DNA of 64,000 bases. It comes from Alviniconcha marisindica. Its lineage: Eukaryota; Mollusca; Gastropoda; Provannidae. A program made the translations under genes and the position numbers. Location of the stretch: contig JABMCL010001218.1 of the NCBI GenBank assembly GCA_018857735.1, positions 38,501 to 102,500 of the forward strand, given 5' to 3'. The notes under the pieces were generated by a model. It had not been told where the DNA came from, ran no database searches, and saw nothing but the letters and a program-made list of their open reading frames with translations. This document shows, piece by piece, positions 1 to 11,600 of this stretch (its first letter is position 1; each line of letters starts with the position of its first letter).

Positions 1-2
1 CC

Positions 3-77
3 AGTATCCAAACCTTTCGGAGGGTACTGACCACATCGGCGGATAGCTGCACGGCCATAAAGAGTGCCCTTTCAGTG
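3..77 (+). CDS. Possible partial exon at the window edge
   Basis: The frame starting at base 3 reads SIQTFRRVLTTSADSCTAIK, then SALSV, and meets GTG|GTGTAA (weak donor) or a TAA at 81-83. It might belong to the same unrecognised + strand gene as the piece at 2123-2162, to which its phase 0 would fit. It is too short to name. Confidence 0.2.
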
Positions 78-896
78 GTGTAACCAGATCTGGCAGAGTT
101 TGGAGGAAGGTGCCGGAAAGCGATGCTCAGAGTGTGTGAGCAACCTTGTGTGGTCACAGGTTTCATTTTGTTGACATATGATGATGTCCACTTTTATACA
201 TGTGTTGGGTTCATCGGCTGAAATATAAATCTGCAGCTTGCCTACACACATTGGGAGTTTAGAATTAGCAGCATTAGTTTTACGACTTTTAAGTTGTAAA
301 AACATAAGCTTTGGACCAAAATATTAAGGTTTCTTCCAGGTTGTGGAAATTCAACCTTGTGTAAACTTGGTTGCGTGTAAGTATAAGTATTTATGTTGCT
401 TTCACTTTGGATTGTGGAGGTTTGGTTTGATGCATGCTGGACTGGCCAGCTGGAAATTTGACAGAATTTTTACAGGAGATGTTTGCTGTGGGGGGGGGGG
501 GGGGGGGGGGTGGCGCGCTCATATATGAAACTAAGAAGAAAATGTTTGTTGTAAACTTTCCAGTTTTGTTATCAGATTAGACAGTTATAAAAATGATCTT
601 TCTTAGGTTTTAAAACATGACAGTTTTGTTGATTGGTGTTTTTTCAAGGTAAGTACATCATAACAGGTACTAGTGGTATAAACGATATGTGTATGTTTGT
701 CCAATTCAGCTGCAAGAACCTGTGATGGTAAGGGAGATTTATACAGCAGTAAGAATGCATGAGGATAAGATAGAATGCTAATTTTAAGGATCAACAACAG
801 CAGTGTTTTAATTTTTTTTTTTTTGTTTTTTTTTTTTTACCTGAAACTCTTTAGTATAACAATGAACTAGTCTGAAAGACCAGGTAGACAATGTTT

Positions 897-1024
897 TTCT
901 CTGGTTACAAGAGCTAGTGGGTGTATGCAAAGACCAAGTAAAGGCAAGCTGTAGTTTGATAGGAAGCTAGTGGGTGTATGCAGGGACCAAGTAAAGGCAA
1001 GCTGTAGTTTGATAGGAAGCTAGT
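897..1024 (+). repeat. Direct duplication of about 57 bp
   Basis: Two near-identical copies of a segment containing AGCTAGTGGGTGTATGCA, with the start of a third. The rest of 1-4700 not covered by other entries is AT-rich non-coding sequence in which I see no further gene. Confidence 0.8.
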
Positions 1025-1261
1025 GACTGTGCGCAGAGAGCATGCATGTTGTGACGTGGTCAGCATCCTCTGCAGATGCAGTCTCACTGGATAGACTCAG
1101 CTCGGCCCCCGCAGCATGAAGTGAAGACAAGAAGCTGTGCCATTGATGAGCATCAAGCTCCCCGCTTCCGCCAAGGTTGCTGCACTTCATGAGGAGTCCA
1201 TTTCCATCTTGCAGCCACAGTAAGCCTGCTAGCTTTGTTGGGCCGACAAGGCGGCACTCAC
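1020..1261 (-). CDS. Candidate terminal exon on the minus strand, unrecognised
   Basis: An 80-codon open frame ending in TAG at 1020 reads CRLVGPTKLAGLLWLQDGNG and onward, with fairly even codon use. A CTGCAG acceptor-like site precedes it. The same bases (CTGCAG|GTGAGT) also make a strong donor in this orientation, so the stretch could equally be intron. No homology was recognised, and it conflicts in strand with the candidate at 2210-2416. Confidence 0.2.
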
Positions 1262-1930
1262 CTGCAGTCACTCCACACGACTTTATGTGACAGTAATTTT
1301 ATGCCAGATCCCCTGATGTGATTGCTGCTTCTCTGTGAATTATGTAGGGGTGTGTGTGTGTTAATGACAGTTTAATGGTACTTAATGTGCAGACAAGAGA
1401 CAAATTTCCATGTATGGTTTTAGCATGGACTGCTCTGGAAAAGATGCATGGAATGTTATCTGATCTTATCTTACCTATCCACTCCATGGCTCCTTTCTGT
1501 AGTGCTGTTTATCAGCATTGTGATGGAAAGTGGTGAGTAGCATTGCAACCAGCTTCAGGAGTAGATTAGCAGTGGGCAACGTCACTGACTAAGCTCTCTT
1601 ACTGGACTAAAAAAAAAAAAAAAAATGTTTGATGGTGATCCAATCCCATGTACAGTATAGGGTTGTGATCCAATCCTATGTGCAAGTTACTCTCTTTTTA
1701 CAGCCAATTTTAACCCATGTGCACTAGCGCACCACCACTTCTTGTTTCAAAGCAATCTTACGTGAGATTTTGGCAAGGAGGTCCAAGGGTGTTTTTCTGT
1801 ATTTCTTCGCAGTCGCACAAGTGAGAGGAGGGTTGATTTCCGTTACAGGAGAGGCCTTCCCAAGCTGAAGAGTAAGGAAGGGTGCTGGCAGCTACACCAT
1901 TCTCAGTGGTGCAGGCTTGAACAGCTGCAC

Positions 1931-2060
1931 AGACATAAAAGGTTCAAAAGAACGCTATATATTTTATTAGTACAAAACACAACATGCGAATTTTCAGGGT
2001 AATCCCCTTTATCAAGCTACAAAATGACAAATAACAGTTAAACGGTGAAACATGAGATGT
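1931..2060 (+). mobile_element. Foldback family A, single left arm
   Basis: Matches the left arm of the complete copies at 33035-33352 and 45104-45491: ACATAAAAGG, an AACGCT box, AACATGCGAATTTTCAGGG, TTATCAAGCTACAAAATGAC. The right arm is missing. Confidence 0.6.
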
Positions 2061-2209
2061 AGAACTATGATGTAGAACTGAGACATTTGCTTTTGGTTGA
2101 GCTATGCTGTTTTTGTGTCAACAGCTGCTTCAGCAAGATCTGGAGGAGCTCCAAGACTCTAGGTACATAAGTACCTCCCTGACCCACAAAATTCCTGGAA
2201 TCCCTGCAG

Positions 2210-2416
2210 CCACAGCGTTTTCAACGGAAACGAGCGGCGCCTTCCTCTTATGCCACCCAAACAGAATTCACGCTGTTGCTGTACCTCCTGAAGGAACTTC
2301 CCCCAACGCTCACCCTGGCAGAGGAATTGGACTGGAGGTTCGCTGAGATCCTGGAGAGAGCTGCAACAGAGATGCTGTTTCAGCAGCTGGATGGACATCA
2401 TTTTGCACTGGAATGA
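2210..2416 (+). CDS. Candidate terminal exon, unrecognised protein
   Basis: The frame open from 2183 to TGA at 2414-2416 reads protein-like: FQRKRAAPSSYATQTEFTLL, then LYLLKELPPTLTLAEELDW and FQQLDGHHFALE. A plausible acceptor (CCCTGCAG) ends at 2209. A second exon-like piece at 2123-2162 (LLQQDLEELQDS, acceptor CAACAG, donor AG|GTACAT) lies just upstream, but its phase does not join to this one. It could be the 3' end of a gene starting left of the window. No family was recognised. Confidence 0.3.
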   Translation, partial: PQRFQRKRAAPSSYATQTEFTLLLYLLKELPPTLTLAEELDWRFAEILERAATEMLFQQLDGHHFALE

Positions 2417-3383
2417 TGTACAGAGAAATGAATGACAATTGATGTTAGGAGTAACATGATGAATACACTGAAGAATGTTCAGCTGAAAAGTGTTTGATAT
2501 CTCTGTGTGTGGGTGTTGTGTGTGTCTTTGTGTGTGCTCTACATGCAGATATGTTCATGTTCACTTTTCATTTGGCTAGTTACAGTGGTTTGCATAAAGA
2601 CAGGTACAAGATATTGCATAAAGACAGGTACCAGATATTGTAATCACGCAAATCCTGTCCGACAAGAGAAACAGAGATGCTTGATGACCCTCTTTAGGAA
2701 ATTGCCTGCAGTCTGAGACTGGGGTTATTTTCAGATTGTGAAAGGCTGCAGTTCCTGCTGTTGTGACGTGCACGTCTTGCTGTGTCATCATCTGCACTCC
2801 TGTTTTTGTAATACCAATCCGCCGCAAAGAGAACAGGCATTTGATGTGGTGATTAAGTTTTGCGGCGTTTGAGCACTTTCTTTCTCCACCACAGGGATGA
2901 GTAAGTTCTGATGTGTTGTCATTAGCACCCCCTTGCCAAAAACAACTGACAATGCATCATCGCATCAGATTATACCATAGAAGACAAGTCCACATCTCTT
3001 GAAGTGCCCCCCCCCCCCAAGAAATATTCAGGATTCTGGTCTGGAATCGTGCACCAGCACTTTCGATATTGACACGAGGGACAGCCAGAAGTTTGTGAGA
3101 GAAAGAAGAAAGAGATGTGGATGGTGTTGACAGAAAAACCAAAATAATCCTGTGGATGGAAACGTTTGCACAGGATATACCTGTTCAGACCAGCTTGTGT
3201 TGTCTCATCGGTTTCATTCTATCAGTTCTCACACATGCACCTTCCTTAACGGTACACACCACCTTACTGCGTACTCAACAAGAAATGCCACCGACCACAG
3301 AGACCGCTATGTACTGACTGGGTCAACCAATATGTACTGGCGTGGCCTAGTATGTGATGGTTTGCCCAAACCCTGATCATCTT

Positions 3384-3800
3384 GTTGCTGGCATCTTTTC
3401 TGACACAGGCACATGTGTCAGTGTGATCTCTTGCCAAAAACCCGAGTCGTTGCTGGCATCTTTTCTACCACAGGCACTTGTGTATGATGATTTGTGGCCA
3501 AAACCCTCGTCTTGTTGCTGGCGTCTTTTCTGACGCAGGCACTTGTGTATGATGGCTTGCGGCCAAAACCCTTGTCTCATTGCTGGCGTCTTTTCTGACA
3601 CAGGCACTTGTGTATGATGGCTTGTGGCCAAAACCCTTGTCTCGTTGCTGGCATATTTTCTGCCACAGGCACTTGTGTATGATGGCTTGTGGCCAAAACC
3701 CTTGTCTCGTTGCTGGCGTCTTTTCTGCCACAGGCATTTGTGTATGATGGCTTGCGGCCAAAACCCATGTCTCGTTGCTGGCGTCTTTTCTGCCGCAGGC
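3384..3800 (+). repeat. 64-65-bp minisatellite, about 7 copies
   Basis: The unit contains GTTGCTGGCGTCTTTTCTG, CACAGGCACTTGTGTATGAT and GGCCAAAACCC. Units begin near 3384, 3449, 3513, 3577, 3642, 3707 and 3771. A (GT)n-(GA)n tract follows to 3900. ORFs over it on both strands are repeat artefacts. Confidence 0.9.
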
Positions 3801-4780
3801 ACATGACACACAAGCTCTCTTTTGCAGTGTCTAGTGTGTGTGTGCATGCGTATGTGTGTGTGTGTGTGTGTGGAGAGAGACGGAGAGAGAGAGAGAGAGC
3901 TTGAACTCGAAAACTTTATTTTACAAGGATTGTAGTTTAGGTTCAGTCAAAAACCTAACAACTAGTCCTTGCTTAGCTACTGATGAGTAAATATAAAATT
4001 ACAGCCATCATTTACATACATATAGGCATGAATGAGTGAGTGAAAGGTTATGCATGAGAATTTCCACACAAACTAACCTAGCATGTTCACAGCACCAGGT
4101 GCACACATGCGTACATGTATCACTGTTACACATTATGAGCATGCATGCAGCAAATAAGGCAGTAGAACATCTGATGAGTTCATATAACTAGTATTGGAAA
4201 AGAAAACAGAAGCAGTCAATGCTTATATTTTATAAAGAACATTAAATGAGAGGGGGAAAAAGTAGATGAAAAAAGGTCACTCTCACAAGTAGTCAGAAGG
4301 TCTGGGCAGAGTTCTATGGGTGCATAAAGTAGGTCTCAAATGACCAGTCATTGCAATGGCAATCACTTGAAAACCTCGCTGCCTGTCTCTCTCTCTTTAT
4401 ACATGAAAATTTCCACACAAAACAAAGCGTGTTCACAGTGCCACTGAAATGCACATGCATACATCACTCAGTTATACATTATGAGCATAGAACCAGAAAA
4501 TAAGGCAATAAAACATCTGATCAATTCATATTACCAGTGCTGGAAAAGAGAAAGCTCGCACTGCTGTGACGCGCACAAAACCCTTTTTTTTTTTGGTGGC
4601 CATTGAATCATTGTGGATTCAATTTACTATTACTACTTACGCTGATAGATACCGGACTGTTTCTCATATCGTTAGGGTAACTTGTATGTAGGTTCATTGA
4701 TAGGCCTATACATATGAGCCAACGGGGACCATCGCCTATCGGTCCGGTCCATGTTTTCTATGCACAGGAAACGAGACAAA

Positions 4781-4935
4781 ATGGCGGACGCAGACAACGT
4801 TGTTACGCTCGTAGACCCCGAAGAGGTTCCAGCTGACGCTGAACCGATGCAAGATATGACCCAAGAAGAGGCATCACAACAATCTCAGCAACAAAATGGC
4901 GATAATAAGGATAAAGAGAGGGAAAGGAGTAGAAG
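4781..4935 (+). CDS. HNRNPM: hnRNP M coding exon 1
   Basis: Starts MADADNVVTLVDPEE and ends in a lysine/arginine/glutamate run (KDKERERSRR). The donor is AG|GTTGGT, leaving two bases (phase 2). The following 0.84-kb intron holds a (CA)n tract at about 5530-5610, a (GT)n tract at 5649-5675 and no other recognisable gene. Confidence 0.85.
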
Positions 4936-5644
4936 GTTGGTTTCTGAATTTGTCGGGTCCCGGGTTGGTCAAAATGGCGTGCCTTTTCAATTTTTGTCCG
5001 GGAAGTAAGGAAGAAACGTTTTAACTTTCAATTTCATGGATAATCGAACAAGCTGTTCCTTAACACTTACAGCTATTTATCAGTGCACGGTCAAAATTTA
5101 ACGTGTGGTAATAGTAATAAGGCTTTTTCCAGTCCAGGCCGTAGGTCTGAGGTACTCTCAGTCTCAGTCTCAGTCTCATCTTTGTCCTCCCCATCCCCCT
5201 TGTCCACCCACCCCTAATGCCGGACAGCCAGCCATGATCCATTCAGGAAGTTAGGTGAAATATCATACACAAAAATAGCGTAGTGTCATTGTGATATATA
5301 CACTAACCGCAGTGCGATGACATTGACAGTCGACCGGAGTTGACTGGTTCACAAATTAATGCTCCGGTAATTATAATCATAATGTATAATTACCGGAGTA
5401 TCCAACTTCCAAGATTCCACTACATAGATGCATCTGTAGGTCGAAAGGCTGTGTTTCACTTTTGTTTCAGTTCTGAGTCAACACGTAACATGTACGGACT
5501 TCTCACACCGAGTGACATCACACCTTCATATACACACACACACACACCGGGCACACACACACACTCATGCACACGCTCTTACACAACACACACACACACA
5601 CACACACACAGAGAAAAGGATTTGTGTAGATGGGTTCTTTGTCA

Positions 5645-5678
<34 letters not shown>

Positions 5679-8600
5679 TCTTCAACTGTTTGTACAAGAT
5701 ATGACTGTCCATGTGAACAATTTAAATACAGGTGTGTTGTGAAGAATTTAAGATCATTTGGATTAAATACTTTATAGCAGCAGGCGGGACAGAAGACGAT
5801 CAAGGTCACCACTGAGATCAAGGTCACGGTCACGAGATCAGAGGAAGCGAATAGTGAACGTCAGCTCATCCAGGGTGGTGGTGAAGAACATGCCTTATGA
5901 ACTAAAGTGGCAAGACATTAAGGACATGTTCAGGAAAGAAGGTAAGTTTTTAAACCATTGACCAGTGTCCTCTGTAACATTTTTTTTTTTTTTTTTTTTT
6001 ACACTCTTTTCTTCCTTTTTTTTGGTCAGAATTTTGTGACTCTATATGATTATGAGCAACTCTCAAAAGGTCAGCGTTCTACACCTGACATTTTTGTAAC
6101 TGTTGTAAAATTTTAACTGGTGCACCGAAAGAGTTTATGTTTGTATTATATAATAATGTAGTAATTAAAGTAACAAAATCCGATGTTTTGATGTGTTTAT
6201 GGTCCGTTTGTTAAAAAGGTTTCCCCCCAAAAAAATCATTTTTTTCTGCACACGAAAACGTCACATTCAGTGTTCGCAGGATGTCTTTGCGATGTGATCA
6301 CAAGCAGCAATAAATAAGTTGTGTCAGTTACATTTAGTGTTGAGTGAATAGTAGAGATATTGCTCTGTTAAAATGTAAAGTTTTGATGGGAAAATGTTCA
6401 GCAATTTTTTTTTATATCAATATTTAAAACCTACGGAGTCGTATGTCATGAGCAGACCTGTTTAGTCTACGCTTTTGACGTAGAAATCTACACATTTGAA
6501 GCCCAAACTACGCATCTACGCTTGCATTACACAAACTACGCAAATGACTTCGTTTCGGCTACGCGATAGCGACGAGCGTAATTCGGTCCTCTTTTTTGAT
6601 GCAATCCTATTTTTGACACGGCCGCCGTGTTCAAAAGGTACGTGCGCCCGCTTATGATACGCGCGCATCAAGTCTTGCAATAGCAGCGCTGGTTTTGGCG
6701 CAAGCATAGGTTCTGAACGCATCCGAAACTCCCTTCAGTTGGGAGAAAATGTCCGAGTCGAAGAAGCGAGCGTATGAAACTTCTTCTTCAGAAGACTCAG
6801 TGTTAGCCTCCAAAGGCTCTGCTGCTGCGATTAAAAGGAAGAAAGTTCCATCCCAGAAGTTTCTCCCAGCTGACCACTAAGCTTATCCGTGTTTGGTTCC
6901 TTCAAGGAAAGGCAGCGAACTTGTTCTTTGCACCACCTGCAAATCAGACTTTTATCATGCAAGCATGGTGGTCGATTTGACTGTAAGCAACCTGTTGAGA
7001 GTAAGTCCTACAAGGAGTTCAAGGCGACTGGAAAGTTTTTTCCAGCTTCAAGTCTGTCTCTTTCTCCGTCCCCCCCCCCCCCCCCCTCATTTTAATGCAA
7101 CAAACTGATATAGTTTTCCCGCACTTGCAAACATCGATAGCACTAGTCCGTGGAGTTATCTCCCTTGAGCATATTTTTTTCACCATTACAAAGAACGTGC
7201 GTTGTGATTGGCTACTTTGTTGGGGAAAATTCGTTGCTCACACTGTTGTGAGGTCGGAAAAAAATTGTACTAGGCTGTTGAGTAGGGTGCTTGCGGCCGG
7301 GTGTGACTGGCAGACTGATCTGTACAACTGCACTCTCATTCTGAGTCAAGATGTTGGCTTTACAATTTTCCCACATTCACATGTGCACGGCCCAGCAAGA
7401 GACCTGAACGGATCTACACCACTTGTGTGTGGCTGAGACCTTGGTAGCAGTGCCATGCTGTCGCCTTACGTTTATATTTTCAGGCACTGTGGTCTTCTGA
7501 TTCTGAAAATTATATCAATTCAGTCAAGCTCATAGAAAGGATGAGAGAAAGTGTGTGCTTGGTGTGTGTGTGTGTGTGTGTGTGTTGGACAAACTGATTA
7601 TCTTGTCTAAATTTGTAACTGAGATAGAAAGAACATTCTATAATTACAGTGTTACACTACAGCAAAATAATTGTATTTGTTGTTTTATTAAGTTTGTATA
7701 GACAAAGTTTCTTGTGTGTTATTTTGACTCGTTGAGTGAGAATGAGAATCTGAATGTGTGAATGATAAATCAGTCCAGTTTCAACTGATGCACTATGACT
7801 ACACATTGTACCTCCTGACTACACATTTAGACTACCCAAACTACACTTGTGCATTTAGGGGGTAAACAGGTCTGCATGAGACATGAACTTCGTCACTGAC
7901 AAGGTCTGCGTACACAGAACACTTTTGGTTGTTCCAAGGGAGACCATTGTACTGACAAGCATTGTTTTGTGTGTTTTTTATGGTGTTTAGCTTGTGGGAA
8001 AATGTTTTCGGAAGCATGGGAGTCGCATGTCACCGATGACAAAAAACATATACCAAAAACATATACCATAAGAAATCATTACTCATACCCAAACCTTCAT
8101 GAGTTGGGTTTTGTTTGGTCATAAACTGTAACAGTAATATATCTTCTAATCATTGTTTTTGTAGAGAGTTGTGTTGATACAGCACCCTTAAAAAAAAAAA
8201 TTGCTTCACCATCACACTTCAAATTTAACCAAGATGTCACACTTTAGTTTTCACCTTTTGAGAGTTGCTCATATGTAATATGACATCATTTCTGAAGACA
8301 ATAAGCAGACAATAATGAGCTAACCCAGTTGTTGGCTGCTGGACTTGGTAACAAGATGAAGTTAAGGCTTCAGTGATTGTTTCTCATTTGGTATTTGATG
8401 TGACTGTCAGGGTGTATTTTGTTTTTGGTTTTGTGATTACACCACCTGTGAGTAAATGCTGCTGTACACTGACAGTAAAACGAGTGTGACTAGGCCTGTT
8501 GGGCAGTTCAGTGAAGCTGGTTTGCATGAGTGAATGCCCTTTGTAATCTTTTGCACCAGAAGTCGCGAGAGGTCGCAGCATACTTCTGGGCCGATTTCTG

Positions 8601-11600
8601 AGTAGGTGTTGCTTCACACTGAGAGTAACTGTAACAAGGGAAACTGAATTGCGAAGCAGTACAAATGCCACCACTGTTGCAGTTGCAAATATTACCAGGG
8701 AAAGGGAATGGAGGGTGGGAAAAAAGTATCTTTTGCTTCATTTTTTGACTGACCAGAAGATCATGTGCATTTTGGGGCATCGTATAGCACAAGCAACAAG
8801 TTATTGCTTGTTGCCAAACACATTCTGACTACGGGCCTCCAAAAATGTCTTTAGAGTTGGCAGTGTAAAATTCGCAAATTCACTGTCACCCCCTTCCATT
8901 GTGAAGAAAGTACACACTGCCACTGGAAGTAAAAGCAGCCAGGGGACTTAAGCGATGCCAGGCAAAAGTCAAGGAGTTAACAACCCCGCCTGAACCGCCC
9001 AATAGGGTCAGACAAAATCCCATATTTTTTGGATTGTCTTCTGTGTAAAATATCACTGATCAGTTTGCCAGAGTATCTGATTTCTGTTTCAGTCTGATGT
9101 AATAACTGATTCAGGTTAAAAATAATCACTATCAGTACCATTCGTTGGAAACATTTGCATGCCAAATTGTATTCACAGATAAGTACTACTTATTATTAAA
9201 TGCTTACTATAAGGTGTATGGGTACATTTTTAGGAAAAAAGTATTGTCTTATTTAGTGTCTAAAAAATATGATAGTAGAACTGGGCCTGATCACTAGAGG
9301 TGTTCTAAATCTAAGGAACTGAGCTGTGTTGCCTTGGGTGCTTCATTTGCCTGCATGCATATATAATTATATATATTGCTATCATTATTAACTTGTGTTT
9401 GTGCAGTTGGAGATGTGGCATATGTGGAAATGATTGAAGGGAATGATGGGAAGCCCAAAGGAATGGCGTAAGTATGGTTCATCTTTTTTAGTTGTTGTGA
9501 GTTTAGATGTCCATCATACTTTGTGTACAACAAGAGAGTTGTTTTACTTCCATTGCTGTTCCCAAACCACTGTACCTGTTGTACTTTTGTTTGTCTGACT
9601 AGCCATTTTGTTTGTGTGATTGTATGATTACTGTTACTCTTACAGTTACAGTGTTGGTACATTAACAAGCATACCATATTGCATGGGTGATCAGCTTCAA
9701 ATGCCAACAGTGTATGAGTAAAGTTGTGTGAGCAATGCATTCATGAATAAGATTAAGAGTATACTGTGTTGTGTACACACATATAATTTGTAAATGCCAG
9801 TTGAACATCACTGCTTGCAGTCTGCATATGTGTGTTCATTAGATTGATACAATGATAGTGACAAGAAAATTGCTTCACACTATGAGTGTAACTCCCCGTA
9901 CCCAGTTGCTAGGCAGGTGACAAGAAAATTGCTTCACACTATGAGTGTAACTCCCCGTACCCTGTTGCTAGGCAGGTGTGACTTTCTTCTGGCAGGTGCA
10001 CAAGAACCCCCCCCCCCCCCTTCCCGTCCATTTACATTCAGGCTATGATCCACTTTTGATCAGATAGTTATACGACTACATTTTGTACATAATCTAGCAT
10101 TTTGCCAAACAGATGTCATGCAGCATGCTATGCTACATGTTCATGCACTGATTGACAGAGAGGTGATTGTGAGTAACTGTTGCCATTGAATGGGAAGACA
10201 CAAGCAAGGAAGAAACAGCAACATTGGTGGCATTATTATTACCCTGTCAGAGCTAGGATGAAAGAATGGAAGCTGTTACATCACCATTTGTGAGGTGGTG
10301 ACACTGATGATGGCAAAAACAACAACAACAAAACATATTTTCCAAAAAAACAAGATATTTTTTAAAGTAGGCTTGAAGCATTGTTTTGGTTTATTAGCAC
10401 AAATACAGTACCTGCTGGCAGTAGCCCCAGCTTACCAAGACTGCCTATGAAATATACAGTTCACGATTTGCACTGGCTGTCGATGGCTTGTGGTCTCACA
10501 ATCAGATGAGAATAGAACAGTTTTGAAACCTACGTTACAGGATCAGACATTTGATGATGACATCACAGTCTGTGGTTTCCCATAGCAACTGATCGTCATA
10601 CATTGTGTAGTCAGCTGATCGTCACACATTGTGTAGTCATGTGACTGTGATCAAAAGCAGAGCATAGCCTCTCTGTCTCAGTCCTACTTTATTGTCTTCC
10701 ATAAAAATAAATATAAAAACCCACACACCCTGTCTACAATGGATGAATAACTCTGAAAAGGCAAGTGTGCAGCGAGAAATCCCAGAGAAAGCATGCATAT
10801 GTCATGTGACTGTGATTGTGCGTGTTTTGCAGGGTGATTGAATTCAAAGACAAAGATGCAGCAAGAAAAGCCATAGAGACCATGCACCAGTACAAGATTC
10901 ATGACAGGTACCTCGTGGTCAACGAGGTGAGAACTGAGATTGTACTACTGTAGATCAAAGTAACAGATGCTAGACTTTATTTGGGCCTTATTGGGCACAA
11001 TATTATTGCAACAACAAAAATTCAACAAAACACAGGCCTGCATAAGTTGAAATTTCTCCTTTAGCCTGCTGGCTTACTGAATATGAAAATTCTCTAGCCT
11101 GTATACATGTGTTATTAATACTAGCCCAAGATCCCCCCCCTCCCCCACCCCACCCCACTTTTTTATTTTATTTTATGAAATCAAGAGAGATCAGTTTTTA
11201 TTGTTAGGTTCACAGTTGTTGATTCAGAGATTGTTTCATGCATGTTAATTTTGTTATGTAGTTGTGTGCCATAGGGAAATAAATATTACTTCTGATGTCT
11301 GTACATGATGTATCTGATGTGCGTGAGTATAATAACATAAATATCCTTTTGAGTTTTTGCATAAGAGTGCAGGGGAATTTTGAACTAATCAAAATTTTGC
11401 TGTGAATCTGCCAATTCTCTGCTTAAAAAACAACCTACTAGTAAAATAAAATCAGGAAAACAACAACATGAAACTGAAAGAAATATATTTCAGTGGAAAG
11501 GCCTGCTATGTTATGCACATCTATTGAAAATGTGGCAGCCAACTAAAATAACAATTTATGCTGTCGTGGTAGGAGATATTCCTCTGCCCCCCTCTGCCAT

